A stretch of DNA of 64,000 bases from a beta proteobacterium AAP51. Lineage in GTDB: Bacteria > Pseudomonadota > Gammaproteobacteria > Burkholderiales > Burkholderiaceae_C. A program made the translations under genes and the position numbers. How positions within the stretch are numbered: position 1 is the first letter of the stretch; each line of letters begins with the position of its first letter. Shown here one piece after another: positions 25,973-35,612 of this stretch. The notes below the pieces were generated by a model. That model saw only the letters and a list, made by a program, of their open reading frames with translations, made no database searches and had not been told where the DNA came from. The DNA lies in NCBI GenBank assembly GCA_001295905.1, contig LJHT01000056.1, forward strand, positions 36,120 to 100,119, given 5' to 3'.

Positions 25973-26794
25973 ATGAACACGGTCCTCAATGCCGCCGTCG
26001 TGGCCGACGTGCCCCCGCCGCGTTTTGTGCCCGGCCCTGCCGGCACGCACATCACCATCCGCGGTCTCACGAAGTACTTCGCCGGCTGGCCGCTGTACGA
26101 GAACTTCGACCTCGACATCCCCAAGGGCAAGATCGTCTCGGTCTTCGGCCCCAACGGCTGCGGCAAGAGCACGCTGATCAACATGATCGCGGGCCTGGTG
26201 CCCATCGATGCCGGGCAGATCCTCTTCGACGGCAAGTCGCTGGCCGACACCAAGATCGGCTACGTCTTCCAGAACTATCGCGAAGCGATGTTCCCGTGGA
26301 TGCGCACCATCGACAACATCGCCTACCCGCTGAAGCTGGAAGGGCGCAGCAAGGCCGAGGTCGACCGCCGCATGGCCGAGCTGGTGGCCAGCTTCGACGT
26401 GAAGTTCGACCTGAACCGCTACCCGTATGAACTTTCGGGCGGCCAGCAGCAGACGGCCTCCATCATGCGGGCGCTGGCGCCCAAGCCCGAGGTGCTCTTC
26501 CTCGACGAGCCCTTCTCGGCGCTGGATTTCGAGATGACGCTGTTCATCCGCGAAAAGCTGCAAGAGGTGTTCATGCAGACCGGCACGACCATGCTGCTGG
26601 TCTCGCACGACCTCGAAGAAGCCGTCTACCTGGCCGACGAGGTGCTGCTGCTGACCAAGCGGCCCACGCGCGTGGCCGAGATCCTGCCCTATGGCGACGC
26701 GCGCCCGCGCACCGTGGCGACGCTCAGCGAAGACAGCTTCGTGCGCACCAAGAAGCGCAGCCTGGAGATCTTCCAGCGCGAGGTGCGGCGGTGA
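25973..26794 (+). CDS. ABC transporter ATP-binding protein (SsuB-like)
   Basis: A 273-residue ATPase. Walker A is FGPNGCGKST (about residues 58-67), the signature is ELSGGQQQTASIMRAL, Walker B is EVLFLDEPFSALD and the switch histidine is in LLVSHDLEEAV. The Q-loop region reads YVFQNYREAMFPWM. It energises the SsuAC-like importer. The stop codon overlaps the GTG start of the AtzG-like gene, so the importer and the amidase are translationally coupled, which is good evidence that they handle the same compound class. Confidence 0.92.
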   Translation: MNTVLNAAVVADVPPPRFVPGPAGTHITIRGLTKYFAGWPLYENFDLDIPKGKIVSVFGPNGCGKSTLINMIAGLVPIDAGQILFDGKSLADTKIGYVFQNYREAMFPWMRTIDNIAYPLKLEGRSKAEVDRRMAELVASFDVKFDLNRYPYELSGGQQQTASIMRALAPKPEVLFLDEPFSALDFEMTLFIREKLQEVFMQTGTTMLLVSHDLEEAVYLADEVLLLTKRPTRVAEILPYGDARPRTVATLSEDSFVRTKKRSLEIFQREVRR

Positions 26795-27006
26795 GTGCGG
26801 CGCTGAGCGCCGCGCAGATCGAGGCCGTGGTGGATGCGCAGGCCGCCGTGCTGGGCCTGCAGCTCGCGCCCGAACACCGGCCCGGCGTGCTGCAGTACTA
26901 CGCGCTGGCCGCCGACATGGCCGCGCTGGTGCAGGGCCTGCCGCTGTGCCCCCACGACGAGCCGGCGCCGGTGTTCACGCCGGTCTCGCCCGGGGCGGGT
27001 GCATGA
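26791..27006 (+). CDS. atzG: AtzG-like amidase partner (DUF4089)
   Basis: A 71-residue helical protein starting at GTG 26791, inside the stop codon of the ATPase. The core [42 protein letters not shown] is the DUF4089/AtzG pattern. AtzG forms a stable complex with AtzE and is required for soluble, active 1-carboxybiuret hydrolase; it resembles GatC in fold and role. The stop overlaps the AtzE start codon (ATGA), keeping a 1:1 synthesis order. A longer acid and proline tail follows the helical core. Confidence 0.85.
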   Translation: MSAALSAAQIEAVVDAQAAVLGLQLAPEHRPGVLQYYALAADMAALVQGLPLCPHDEPAPVFTPVSPGAGA

Positions 27007-28424
27007 CAGCCGCCTTGGCTGCGGAGCTGCTGAACCAGGGCGCTGCGGCCATGGCAGCGGCGGTGCGCGGCGGCCAGGCCAGCGCCACGGCGCTGGTGCA
27101 GGCCAGCCTGGCGCGCATCGCGGCCACCGACCCCCAGGTCAACGCTTTCACCGACATCACCGCCGAACGCGCCCTGCAGCACGCGGCGCGCATCGACGCG
27201 CAGGTGCAGGCCGGCGAGGCCCCGGCCGACCAGCCGCTGCTGGGCGTGCCCTTCGCGGTGAAGAACCTCTTCGACGTGGCCGGCCTCACCACGCTGGCCG
27301 GCTCGAAGATCGAGCGCAGCCAGCCGCCGGCCGCGCAAGACGCGGTGCTGGTGCAGCGCCTGCAGGCCGCCGGCGCGGTGCTGGTGGGCGCGCTCAACAT
27401 GGACGAGTACGCCTACGGCTTCACCACCGAGAACAGCCACGTCGGCCCCACGCGCAACCCGCACGACCTCACGCGCATTGCCGGCGGCTCCTCGGGCGGC
27501 TCGGCCGCCGCGGTGGCCGCGGGCCAGGTGCCACTGACGCTGGGCTCCGACACCAACGGCTCCATCCGCGTGCCGGCCTCGCTGTGCGGCGTGTTCGGCT
27601 TGAAGCCCACCTACGGCCGCCTGTCGCGGCGCGGCAGCTACCCCTTCGTGGCCAGCCTCGACCACCTGGGCCCCTTCGCGCGCCACGTGCAAGACCTGGC
27701 CCTGGCCTACGACGCGATGCAGGGCCCCGACGCGCAAGACCCGGCCTGTGCGCAGCGCCCGCTGCAGGCCACGCTGCCGGGGCTGGAAGCGGGCACCGGC
27801 GGCCTGCGCGTGGCCACGTTGGGCGGCTACTTCGAGCAGCACGCCGGCCCGCAGGCGCAGGCGGCCGTGGCGGCGGTGGCTGCTGCGCTGGGCGCCACGC
27901 GCACGCTGGAACTGCCCGAGGTGGCGCGCGCCCGCGCTGCGGCCTTTCTCATCAGCAACAGCGAAGGCGCCACGCTGCACCTGGCCGACCTGCGCCGCCG
28001 CGCGCACGACTTCGAGCCGCTCTCGCGCGACCGTTTTATCGCCGGTGCGCTGCTGCCGGCGGTCTGGGTGCAGCAGGCGCAGCGCGTGCGGCGCTGGTTC
28101 GCGCAGCAGGTGGCGCAGGTGTTCGAGGAGGCAGACCTGCTCATCGCCGCGGCCACGCCCCTGCCGGCCACGCCGCTGGGCACCGAGTGGATCGAGGTGC
28201 AGGGCCAGCGCCTGCCGGCGCGGCCCAGCACCGGCCTGCTGGCCCAGCCGCTGTCGTGCATCGGCCTGCCGGTGTGCTGCGTGCCGGTGTGGCTGCCCGG
28301 TGCGGCCCTGCCCATCGGCGTGCAGCTGGTGGCCGCGCCCTGGCGCGAAGACCTCTGCCTGCGCGCAGCCCGCGCGCTGGAGGCCGCCGGCGTGGCGCAG
28401 GCGCCGGTGGCCGCCCTGGGATGA
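27003..28424 (+). CDS. atzE: AtzE-type amidohydrolase (1-carboxybiuret hydrolase)
   Basis: A 473-residue amidase-signature enzyme. The triad is Lys87 (PFAVKNLF), Ser163 (AGGSSGGS) and Ser187 (DTNGSIR). Placement directly after AtzG and before AtzH identifies the AtzE group, which deaminates 1-carboxybiuret to 1,3-dicarboxyurea. In cyanuric acid catabolism the substrate comes from AtzD, which is not present here, so another source such as triuret is plausible. ATGA overlaps join it to both neighbours. A general amidase is the alternative, but the atzGEH order argues against it. Confidence 0.9.
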   Translation: MTAALAAELLNQGAAAMAAAVRGGQASATALVQASLARIAATDPQVNAFTDITAERALQHAARIDAQVQAGEAPADQPLLGVPFAVKNLFDVAGLTTLAGSKIERSQPPAAQDAVLVQRLQAAGAVLVGALNMDEYAYGFTTENSHVGPTRNPHDLTRIAGGSSGGSAAAVAAGQVPLTLGSDTNGSIRVPASLCGVFGLKPTYGRLSRRGSYPFVASLDHLGPFARHVQDLALAYDAMQGPDAQDPACAQRPLQATLPGLEAGTGGLRVATLGGYFEQHAGPQAQAAVAAVAAALGATRTLELPEVARARAAAFLISNSEGATLHLADLRRRAHDFEPLSRDRFIAGALLPAVWVQQAQRVRRWFAQQVAQVFEEADLLIAAATPLPATPLGTEWIEVQGQRLPARPSTGLLAQPLSCIGLPVCCVPVWLPGAALPIGVQLVAAPWREDLCLRAARALEAAGVAQAPVAALG

Positions 28425-28855
28425 ATGAAGCCATGAACGACACCATCGCCATCAACCTGCCCGAGGTCCACGCCGAGGTGAGCGCCGCTTTTGCGCGTTA
28501 TGAAGACGCGCTGGTGAACAACCGCGTAGACGTGCTGGATGAGCTGTTCTGGTGCAGCGAACACACGGTGCGCTACGGCGCCACCGAGAACCTGCTCGGC
28601 ATCGAGGCCATCCGCGCCTTCCGCAATGCACGCCCGGCGCAGGGCCTGCAGCGCACGCTGATGCGCACCGTCATCACCACCTACGGCCGCGACTTCGCCA
28701 CGGCCATGACCGAGTTCCGCCGCGAGGGCGGCAACAAGCACGGCCGCCAGAGCCAGACCTGGGCCCGCATGCCCGGCGGCTGGTGCGTGGTGGCCGCCCA
28801 CGTGAGCCTGATCGACCCCCCCGCTTCTTCCACAACCCCGAGGAGTGACCGATGA
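28421..28855 (+). CDS. atzH: AtzH-like 1,3-dicarboxyurea decarboxylase (DUF3225)
   Basis: A 144-residue protein of the NTF2-like AtzH/DUF3225 family. Family marks are [29 protein letters not shown], a TVRYG segment, [12 protein letters not shown] and a C-terminal [20 protein letters not shown]. AtzH decarboxylates 1,3-dicarboxyurea to allophanate, the substrate of AtzF at the start of this cluster. The start ATG 28421 overlaps the AtzE stop; ATG 28433 is also possible. The stop overlaps the start of the BMP binding protein. Confidence 0.87.
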   Translation: MNEAMNDTIAINLPEVHAEVSAAFARYEDALVNNRVDVLDELFWCSEHTVRYGATENLLGIEAIRAFRNARPAQGLQRTLMRTVITTYGRDFATAMTEFRREGGNKHGRQSQTWARMPGGWCVVAAHVSLIDPPASSTTPRSDR

Positions 28856-29994
28856 CCCGCCCCCGCCCATCCGCCCCCCAAGACCTGATGCGCCGCCGCC
28901 TGCTGGCCACCGGCGGCCTGGCCGGCGCCTCGCTGGCGCTGCCCGGCGCATTACGCAGCGCCTTCGCGCAAGCGCCCCTCACCGTGGGCATCATCTACGT
29001 GGGCCCGCGTGACGACTTTGGCTACAACCAGGCCCACGCCGAAGCCGCCGCTCAGCTGAAGAAGATGCCGGGCGTGAAGCTGGTGGAAGAAGAAAACGTA
29101 CCCGAGACCCAGGCCGTGCAGAAGAGCATGCAGGGCATGATTTCGCAGGACGGCGCCAAGCTGCTCTTCCCCACCAGCTTCGGCTACTTCGACCCCCACA
29201 TGCTGGAGGTGGCGAAGAAGAATCCCGGCGTGCGCTTCAGCCATTGCGGGGGCATGTGGACCCAGGGCAAGCACCCCGCCAACACCGGCAGCTTCTTCGG
29301 CTACATCGACGAGGCGCAGTACCTCAATGGCGTGGTCGCCGGCCACATGAGCAAGAGCAAGAAGCTGGGCTTCGTGGCTGCCAAGCCCATTCCGCAGGTG
29401 CTGCGCAACATCAACGCCTTCACCATGGGCGCGCGCTCGGTCGACCCCAAGATCACCACCACCGTCATCTTCACCGGCGACTGGAGCATGCCGGTGAAGG
29501 AAGCCGAGGCCACCAACGGCCTGGCCGACCAGGGCGTGGACGTCTTCACCATGCACGTGGACGGCCCCAAGGTGGTGGTGGAAACCGCCGCCCGGCGCGG
29601 CCGCATGGTCTGCGGCTACCACGCCAGCCAGGCCAAGCTGGCACCGCAGGCCTACCTCACGGGGGCTGAGTGGAACTGGCTGACGGCCTACACCAGCATC
29701 CTGGAGGCCGCACGCAGCGGCAAGCCGCACCCGAACTTCGTGCGCGGCGGCCTGAAGGAAGGCTTCGTCAAGACTTCGGCCTACGGCCCCGCGGTGTCGG
29801 AAGCGGCGCGCAAGGGTGCCGATGCCGTCAAGGCCCGCATGATGGCCGGCAGCTTCGACATCTTCGGCGGCAGCGGCGAGATCAAGGACAACACTGGCAA
29901 GGTGGTGGTGCCCAAGGGCAAGGTCTTCAAGCAGACCGACCTGGCGCTCGAGGGCATGAACTACCTGGTCGAAGGCGTCATCGGCAAGGTCTGA
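28852..29994 (+). CDS. BMP-family ABC transporter substrate-binding protein
   Basis: A 380-residue periplasmic binding protein of the basic-membrane-protein/PnrA group. AGGAG precedes ATG 28852. A twin-arginine-type leader ([18 protein letters not shown], cut near AFAQA) is followed by [29 protein letters not shown] and [20 protein letters not shown]. Related proteins bind nucleosides and similar nitrogen compounds. It is the first gene of a second importer in the cluster, and it begins inside the AtzH stop codon. The ligand is not known; a ureido or purine-degradation product fits the context. Confidence 0.9.
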   Translation: MTRPRPSAPQDLMRRRLLATGGLAGASLALPGALRSAFAQAPLTVGIIYVGPRDDFGYNQAHAEAAAQLKKMPGVKLVEEENVPETQAVQKSMQGMISQDGAKLLFPTSFGYFDPHMLEVAKKNPGVRFSHCGGMWTQGKHPANTGSFFGYIDEAQYLNGVVAGHMSKSKKLGFVAAKPIPQVLRNINAFTMGARSVDPKITTTVIFTGDWSMPVKEAEATNGLADQGVDVFTMHVDGPKVVVETAARRGRMVCGYHASQAKLAPQAYLTGAEWNWLTAYTSILEAARSGKPHPNFVRGGLKEGFVKTSAYGPAVSEAARKGADAVKARMMAGSFDIFGGSGEIKDNTGKVVVPKGKVFKQTDLALEGMNYLVEGVIGKV

Positions 29995-30007
29995 AGCGGC
30001 GCCGGCC

Positions 30008-31090
30008 ATGACCACCCGCCTGCACCCCGCCGCCGAAGCCATCGCCCTGCCCGTGCTGGCGCTGGCGGGCGGGCTGGCCTTGTTCGGCCTCTTCGTCTGG
30101 GTGGACGGGCACGATCCGGTGCAGGCCTGGACGCTGCTGTTCAAGGGCGCCTTCGGCGACGCGTTTTCCTTGCAGAACACGCTGCAGCGCGCGGCACCCC
30201 TGATGCTGACCGCGCTGTGCGTGGCGCTGCCGGCACGGGCTGGCCTGACCATCATCGGCGGCGAGGGTGCGCTGGTGCTGGGCGGCCTGGCCTGCGCCGG
30301 CTTGCCGCTGCTGCTGCCCTTGCCCATGGGCTCGGCGGGCACGGCCCTGATCTTGTTGGCCGCGGCCGTGGCTGGGGGCGTGTGGATCGCGCTGGCCGGC
30401 TGGCTGCGCCAGTGGCGTGGCGTCAATGAAACCATCAGCAGCCTGCTGCTGGGCTACACCGCCATCGCGCTGTTCAAGCACGTGGTGGAAGGCCCGCTGC
30501 GCGACCCGGCCAGCCTGAACAAACCTTCCACCCTGCCGCTGCCCGAGGCGCTGCGCATCGGCAGCATCGGCGGCTTTGACGTGCACTGGGGCCTGGTGTT
30601 CGGCGTGGTGGCCTGCCTGCTGGCGGCCTGGTGGCTGGGCGCCACCACGCACGGCTTTGCCACCCGCGTGGTGGGCGGCAACCTGCGGGCGGCGCAGCTG
30701 GTGGGGCTGCCGGCGCGGCGGCTCATCGTCGTGGCCTGCGCCTTGGGCGGCGCGGCGGCCGGGCTGGCCGGTGGCATCGAAGTGGCGGCCGTGCACACGG
30801 CGGCCAATGCCTCGCTCATCGTCGGCCTGGGCTACACCGGCATCCTGGTCAGCTTCGTGGCGCGGCACAACCCGCTGGCCATCATCCCGGTGGCGATTCT
30901 GTTCGGCGGCTTCCTGGCGGCCGGCAGCCTGCTGCAGCGGCGCATGGGCCTGCCCGACGCGGCGGTGCCGGTGCTGATGGGCTTCTGCTTCGTCTTCATC
31001 CTCGCCAGCGAGGCCTGGCGCGGCCGCCTGGGCGAGTTGTTCGTGCTGCGTCGGCCACAGCCTGGCGAGGCAGCCGGGGCCTCGGCATGA
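30008..31090 (+). CDS. ABC transporter permease (nucleoside/BMP type, subunit 1)
   Basis: A 360-residue inner-membrane permease of the BPD_transp_2 family. About nine hydrophobic segments are visible, with an LTALCVALPARAGLTIIGGEGALVLGG block and VNETISSLLLGYTAIALFKHVVEG, typical for the YufP/NupP-like subunit. It starts 13 bases after the binding protein and 10 bases before the second permease. The matching ATPase is displaced to 34014, after the formamidase and biuret hydrolase genes. Confidence 0.9.
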   Translation: MTTRLHPAAEAIALPVLALAGGLALFGLFVWVDGHDPVQAWTLLFKGAFGDAFSLQNTLQRAAPLMLTALCVALPARAGLTIIGGEGALVLGGLACAGLPLLLPLPMGSAGTALILLAAAVAGGVWIALAGWLRQWRGVNETISSLLLGYTAIALFKHVVEGPLRDPASLNKPSTLPLPEALRIGSIGGFDVHWGLVFGVVACLLAAWWLGATTHGFATRVVGGNLRAAQLVGLPARRLIVVACALGGAAAGLAGGIEVAAVHTAANASLIVGLGYTGILVSFVARHNPLAIIPVAILFGGFLAAGSLLQRRMGLPDAAVPVLMGFCFVFILASEAWRGRLGELFVLRRPQPGEAAGASA

Positions 31091-31100
31091 AAGGCCTGCC

Positions 31101-32024
31101 ATGACCACCGACCACATCTGGCTCGACGTGCTGGTGGCCGTGCTGGGCGGCGCCATCCGCGTCGGCACGCCCTTTCTCTTCGTCAGCCTGGGCGAGTGCA
31201 TCACCGAAAAGGCCGGCCGCATCAACCTCGGCCTGGAAGGTGTGCTGGTGTTCTCGGCCATGGCCGGTTTTGCCGGCAGCTACCTCACGGGGCACTGGTG
31301 GCTGGGTGTGCTGATGGCCGGCTGCAGCGGCGCGCTGATTGCCATGCTGCACGGCCTGGTGAGCAGCCTGCCCCGCGTGAACGACATCGCTGCGGGCATC
31401 GCCATCATGATGCTCGGCGCCGGCCTGGCCTTCTACCTGGGCAAGCCGCTGATACAGCCGCAGGCGCAGCAGATCCCGGCCCTGGCGCTGGGTGGGTGGT
31501 CTTCATCGCCGCAGGTGGCGGCGGCGCTGAACATCAACGCACTGTTCCCCATCGGCGTGGTGCTGGCGCTGGTGCTGGCCTGGGCGCTGAAGAACACGGG
31601 CTGGGGCTTGAAGCTGCGCATGGTGGGTGATTCGGCCGACGCCGCGCGGGCGCTGGGCACCAGCGTCACTGGCGTGCGCGTGGCGGCCACCACGGCCGGC
31701 GGCTTCATCGCCGGCCTGGGCGGCGCCAGCCTCTCGCTGCACTACCCGGGCAGCTGGAACGAGGGCCTCTCCAGCGGCCAGGGCCTGATCGCCGTGGCGC
31801 TGGTGATCTTTGCGCGCTGGCACCCGGTGCGCTGCCTCTGGGCGGCGCTGCTGTTCGGCGGCGCCGGTGCGCTGGGGCCGGCCTTGCAGTCGGTGGGCAT
31901 CGGGGGCTACTACCACCTGTTCAACGCCGTGCCGTATGTGCTGACGCTGGCCATCCTGGTGTGGACCTGTTCACCGCGCCAGAGCTTGCGCGGCGCACCG
32001 GCCGAGCTGGGCGTGGCGCGATGA
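31101..32024 (+). CDS. ABC transporter permease (nucleoside/BMP type, subunit 2)
   Basis: A 307-residue inner-membrane permease of the YufQ/NupQ-like group. It shows the family segments GAIRVGTPFLFVSLGECITEKAGRINLGLEGVLV near the N-terminus and RMVGDSADAARALGTSV in the cytoplasmic loop that contacts the ATPase. Eight or nine hydrophobic segments are apparent. It forms a heterodimeric channel with the preceding permease. It is followed after 28 bases by the formamidase gene, whose ribosome site AAGGAG is clear. Confidence 0.9.
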   Translation: MTTDHIWLDVLVAVLGGAIRVGTPFLFVSLGECITEKAGRINLGLEGVLVFSAMAGFAGSYLTGHWWLGVLMAGCSGALIAMLHGLVSSLPRVNDIAAGIAIMMLGAGLAFYLGKPLIQPQAQQIPALALGGWSSSPQVAAALNINALFPIGVVLALVLAWALKNTGWGLKLRMVGDSADAARALGTSVTGVRVAATTAGGFIAGLGGASLSLHYPGSWNEGLSSGQGLIAVALVIFARWHPVRCLWAALLFGGAGALGPALQSVGIGGYYHLFNAVPYVLTLAILVWTCSPRQSLRGAPAELGVAR

Positions 32025-32052
32025 ACGTTTCAGAACCCACAAGGAGCCTGCA

Positions 32053-33075
32053 ATGAGTGGACTGGGTGGCTTGAACAAATCGCCGCAGGGCGTGGTGGTG
32101 GGCCTGGTGCAACTGCCGCCGCCGGTGGTGGACACGCCGGCGCAACTGCAGCGCCAAGCCGAGCGCATCTGCTGGATGGTGGGCAAGGCGCGCCGCAACC
32201 TGGGCACGATGGACCTGGTGGTGTTCCCTGAATACAGCCTGCAGGGCCTGAGCATGAACACCGCGCCCGAGCTGATGGTGCACCTGGACGGCCCCGAGGT
32301 GGCGTCGTTCAAGGCCGCCTGCATCGAACACCAGATCTGGGGCTGTTTTTCCATCATGGAATTCAACCCGCACGGCAACCCGTACAACACGGGCCTGATC
32401 ATCGACAACCAGGGCGCCATCCAGCTGTACTACCGCAAGCTCCACCCCTGGATACCGGTGGAGGCCTGGGAGCCCGGGAACATGGGCGTGCCGGTGTGTG
32501 CAGGCCCCAACGGCAGCAAGATCGGGCTGATCATCTGCCACGACGGCATGTTCCCCGAGATGGCCCGCGAGGCCGCCTACAAGGGCGCCGAGATCATCCT
32601 GCGCACCGCCGGCTACACCGCCCCCATTCGCCACGCCTGGAAGATCACCAACCAGGCCAATGCATTCCAGAACCTGGCCATCACCGCCAGCGTGTGCCTG
32701 TGCGGCAGTGACGGCAGTTTCGACAGCATGGGCGAGGCGATGTTCTGTAACTTCGACGGCACCGTCATCACCGAAGGCGGCGCGCGGCCCGACGAGATCA
32801 TCACCGCCGAGTTGCGGCCCGACCTGGTGCGCGAAGCGCGCGCGTTGTGGGGTGTCGAGAACAACCCCTATCAGCTGTACCACCGTGGATATGTCGCGGT
32901 GAAGGGCGGTGCGCAGGACTGCCCATACACCTTCATGCACGACATGGTGGCCGGCACCTACAAGCTGCCCTGGGACGCCAGCATTCAGGTGCGCGATGGC
33001 ACGCCTTGCGGGTTTGCTGTGCCTACGCGGTCCTATCGCGGGGCTGAGCCGAACCCGGGTGAGATGGAGGACTGA
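32053..33075 (+). CDS. amiF: Formamidase (nitrilase superfamily)
   Basis: A 340-residue cytoplasmic hydrolase that converts formamide to ammonia and formate. The catalytic triad is Glu60 (FPEYS), Lys129 (YYRKLHPW) and Cys162 (CHDGM). The glutamate number matches Helicobacter AmiF, and the overall sequence follows it closely: LVQLPPPVVDT, CFSIMEFNP, PYNTGLIID, EPGNMGVPVC, WGVENNPYQLYHRGYVA. An aliphatic amidase (AmiE) is the alternative, but the C-terminal region favours AmiF. ATG 32053 has AAGGAG 7 bases upstream. The formate formed joins that from the formaldehyde pathway at 18852-20832. Confidence 0.92.
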   Translation: MSGLGGLNKSPQGVVVGLVQLPPPVVDTPAQLQRQAERICWMVGKARRNLGTMDLVVFPEYSLQGLSMNTAPELMVHLDGPEVASFKAACIEHQIWGCFSIMEFNPHGNPYNTGLIIDNQGAIQLYYRKLHPWIPVEAWEPGNMGVPVCAGPNGSKIGLIICHDGMFPEMAREAAYKGAEIILRTAGYTAPIRHAWKITNQANAFQNLAITASVCLCGSDGSFDSMGEAMFCNFDGTVITEGGARPDEIITAELRPDLVREARALWGVENNPYQLYHRGYVAVKGGAQDCPYTFMHDMVAGTYKLPWDASIQVRDGTPCGFAVPTRSYRGAEPNPGEMED

Positions 33076-33127
33076 GGCTGTGTCATTTGGCTCCGTTCGC
33101 TGCGATCGCGTGCCTGGGCCCGTGCGC

Positions 33128-33233
33128 GATCACGCCGGCGGGGCGCGCTGCTCCGCTCATGTCCTCCGCCCTGAGCCTGCGGCTCAGGGCTCCCCCTTTA
33201 CTTCGCTCCGCAGCGCGCCCCACCGGCGTGATC
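33128..33233. repeat. Large imperfect inverted repeat between amiF and biuH
   Basis: Outer arms 33128-33150 and 33211-33233 are 23 bases each with one mismatch. An inner perfect 10-bp stem GCCCTGAGCC / GGCTCAGGGC (33168-33177 and 33181-33190) has a 3-base TGC loop. The whole region can form one long hairpin. It lies in a 228-base gap that is otherwise empty, inside a cluster where most genes overlap or lie close together. Confidence 0.75.
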
Positions 33234-33303
33234 GACCACCAGTGGTGGCACGCCACTGAAACAAGCACGCGCGCGCCATAAAGGCCCACCGAAGCAAAAG
33301 CAA

Positions 33304-33987
33304 ATGAAGCACGCCACCGCCACGCCCTACCCCTGGCCCTACGACGGCAGCCTGAGCCCCGAGACCACCGCGCTCGTGGTCATCGACATGCAAACCGATT
33401 TCTGCGGCTACGGCGGCTATGTCGACAAGATGGGCTACGACCTCAGCCTCACGCGTGCGCCCATCGAGCCCATCCGGCGGCTGATGGCCGCCATGCGCAG
33501 CCAGGGCTACACCCTCATCCACACCCGCGAAGGCCACCGCCCCGACCTGAGCGACCTGCCTGCCAACAAGCGCTGGCGCTCGCAGCGCATCGGCGCCGGC
33601 ATCGGCGACCCGGGCCCCTGCGGCCGCATCCTGGTGCGCGGCGAGCCGGGCTGGCACATCATCCCGGAACTGGCCCCGCTGCCCGGCGAAATCATCATCG
33701 ACAAACCCGGCAAAGGCAGCTTCTGCGCCACCGACCTGGAACTCATCCTGCGCACCCGCGGCATCCGCAACCTGGTGCTCACCGGCATCACCACCGATGT
33801 GTGCGTGCACACCACCATGCGTGAAGCCAACGACCGTGGTTTCGAGTGCGTCATCCTTGAAGACTGCACCGGCGCCACCGATCTGGGCAACCACCAGGCG
33901 GCTTTGAAGATGGTGACGATGCAGGGCGGCGTGTTCGGCGCGGTGTCGAACTCGGGCGCCGTGATCGAAGCCGTGCTGCAAGCCTGA
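33304..33987 (+). CDS. biuH: Biuret amidohydrolase (isochorismatase-like)
   Basis: A 227-residue cysteine hydrolase that converts biuret to allophanate and ammonia. The triad is Asp28 (VVIDMQTDF), Lys134 (DKPGKGSF) and Cys167 (TTDVCV), a uniform shift of eight from the Rhizobium BiuH triad (36/142/175). The segments [50 protein letters not shown] and [12 protein letters not shown] agree with that enzyme throughout. Its product is the substrate of AtzF. It is separated from amiF by a long hairpin region and followed 26 bases later by the importer ATPase. Confidence 0.93.
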   Translation: MKHATATPYPWPYDGSLSPETTALVVIDMQTDFCGYGGYVDKMGYDLSLTRAPIEPIRRLMAAMRSQGYTLIHTREGHRPDLSDLPANKRWRSQRIGAGIGDPGPCGRILVRGEPGWHIIPELAPLPGEIIIDKPGKGSFCATDLELILRTRGIRNLVLTGITTDVCVHTTMREANDRGFECVILEDCTGATDLGNHQAALKMVTMQGGVFGAVSNSGAVIEAVLQA

Positions 33988-34013
33988 CGCGCACCGTCGA
34001 CAGGAGCCCCCCG

Positions 34014-35612
34014 ATGACCCACGCCCTGGCCCTGCAGACCTTCGAGCTGAGCAAGCGCTTCGGCAGCTTCACCGCGCTCGACCGCGTGTCCATCGACGTG
34101 CGGCCCGGCACCGTGCACGCCCTGCTGGGTGAAAACGGCGCCGGCAAGAGCACGCTGGTGAAGTGCATCGTGGGCTACCAGCAGCCCGACGGCGGTGCCG
34201 TGCTGCTGGGCGGCCGCGAACACGACCTGCCCAGCCCCGCCGCGGCGCGTGCCTTGGGCATCGGCATGGTGTACCAGCACTTCACCGTGGTGCCGGGCAT
34301 GACGGTGGCCGAGAACCTGCTCATGGCCAAGGGCGAACTGCCGGCGGTGGTGAACTGGCGCGCCGTGCGCAGCGAGTTGCAGGCCTTCATGGACAGCGCA
34401 CCGTTCCGCCTGCCGCTGGACGCCACGCCGCAGGACCTGAGCGCCGGTGAAAGGCAGAAGCTCGAGATCCTGAAGCAGCTGCTGCTCAAGCCGCGGCTGC
34501 TGATCCTGGACGAACCCACCTCGGTGCTGACCCCCCAGGAGGCCGACGAGGTGCTGGGCACACTGCGCGAGCGCGCCCACGACGGGCTGTGCACCGTGTT
34601 GATGATCACTCACAAGTTCCGCGAGGTGCTGGCCTTTGCGGACGAGGTGTCGGTGCTGCGGCGCGGCCGGCTGGTGGCGGCCCGCGCGGTGCAGGGCGCC
34701 ACGGCGGCCGAGCTGGGGGCCAGCATGGTGGGGGCTGCGGCGGTCGGCGGGCCCGAGGCCCCGGCTACAACGGCCGCCACGACGGCCGCGGCTGAAGACA
34801 CGTCTGCGCCCCCGCGCACGGCCCCCGGCGCTGTGCGCCTGGCCTTGCACGGCCTGCAGGTCCGCGGCGACCGTGGCGAACGGGCCGTCGCTGGGGTCGA
34901 TCTGGAAGTGCGGGCGGGCGAGATCGTCGGCATTGCCGGCGTCAGCGGCAACGGCCAGCGCGAGCTGATGGAAGCGCTGGCCGGCCAGCGCCCGCGCGAG
35001 GCCGGCAGCGTCACCGTGGCGGGCGTGGACTACCGCGCCACACGCGCGCAGAACCGGCACCTCAAAGTGCGCGGCCTGCCCGAGGAGCCGCTGCGCAACG
35101 GCTGCGTGGGCGGCATGAGCGTGGCCGACAACATCGGCCTGCGCAGCTTCGACCGGCCGCCCCACGCCCGCGCCGGCCTGCGTGTGCCCGGCAGCCTGGC
35201 GCAGCGGGCGCGCGAGCTGATCACGCAGTTCCGCGTCAAGACCCAGGGCGAACACGCGCCCATGGCTTCGCTGTCGGGCGGCAACGTGCAGCGCGCGGTG
35301 CTGGCGCGTGAACTCTCCGAGCCTGCCGACGTGCTGCTGGTCAGCAACCCCGTGTTCGGGCTGGACTTCACGGCCGTGGCCGAGGTGCATGCGCGGCTGC
35401 GCGCGGCGCGCGACGGCGGCAGCGCGGTGCTGATGGTCAGCGAAGACCTGGACGAGCTGCTGCAGCTGGCCGACCGCATCGTGGTGATGAGCGAAGGCCG
35501 CTTCGTGCACGCCTGTGACTGCGCCGGCGCGAGCCGCCACGACATCGGGCGCCACATGGGTGGTGGCGTCGAGCTGGCCGAAGACGCGACCGACCTGAAG
35601 GTGGCCGCATGA
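34014..35612 (+). CDS. ABC transporter ATPase with two cassettes (nucleoside/BMP type)
   Basis: A 532-residue ATPase of the YufO/NupO-like type. The first cassette is complete: Walker [10 protein letters not shown] (39-47), signature [11 protein letters not shown], Walker [12 protein letters not shown]. The second has the degenerate [10 protein letters not shown] in place of Walker A and SNPVFGLD in place of a standard Walker B, which is normal for this family, with an intact [15 protein letters not shown] signature. An Ala/Thr-rich linker lies near residue 245. It must serve the permeases at 30008-32024. The stop overlaps the next start (ATGA). Walker A is preceded by a good match to the family's opening [11 protein letters not shown]. 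Confidence 0.92.
   Translation: MTHALALQTFELSKRFGSFTALDRVSIDVRPGTVHALLGENGAGKSTLVKCIVGYQQPDGGAVLLGGREHDLPSPAAARALGIGMVYQHFTVVPGMTVAENLLMAKGELPAVVNWRAVRSELQAFMDSAPFRLPLDATPQDLSAGERQKLEILKQLLLKPRLLILDEPTSVLTPQEADEVLGTLRERAHDGLCTVLMITHKFREVLAFADEVSVLRRGRLVAARAVQGATAAELGASMVGAAAVGGPEAPATTAATTAAAEDTSAPPRTAPGAVRLALHGLQVRGDRGERAVAGVDLEVRAGEIVGIAGVSGNGQRELMEALAGQRPREAGSVTVAGVDYRATRAQNRHLKVRGLPEEPLRNGCVGGMSVADNIGLRSFDRPPHARAGLRVPGSLAQRARELITQFRVKTQGEHAPMASLSGGNVQRAVLARELSEPADVLLVSNPVFGLDFTAVAEVHARLRAARDGGSAVLMVSEDLDELLQLADRIVVMSEGRFVHACDCAGASRHDIGRHMGGGVELAEDATDLKVAA

Noticed and set aside
28852..31090. BMP importer as a classic ribose/sugar transporter
   Set aside because: The binding protein has the BMP/PnrA opening and not the sugar-binding family pattern, and the neighbours are nitrogen hydrolases.
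33083..33289. Short open frames on both strands in the amiF-biuH gap
   Set aside because: They exist because the region is an inverted repeat; neither has a ribosome site or a recognisable domain.
34014..35612. Degenerate second cassette of the ATPase as a sign of decay
   Set aside because: Loss of the canonical Walker A in the second half is a regular feature of this two-cassette family.
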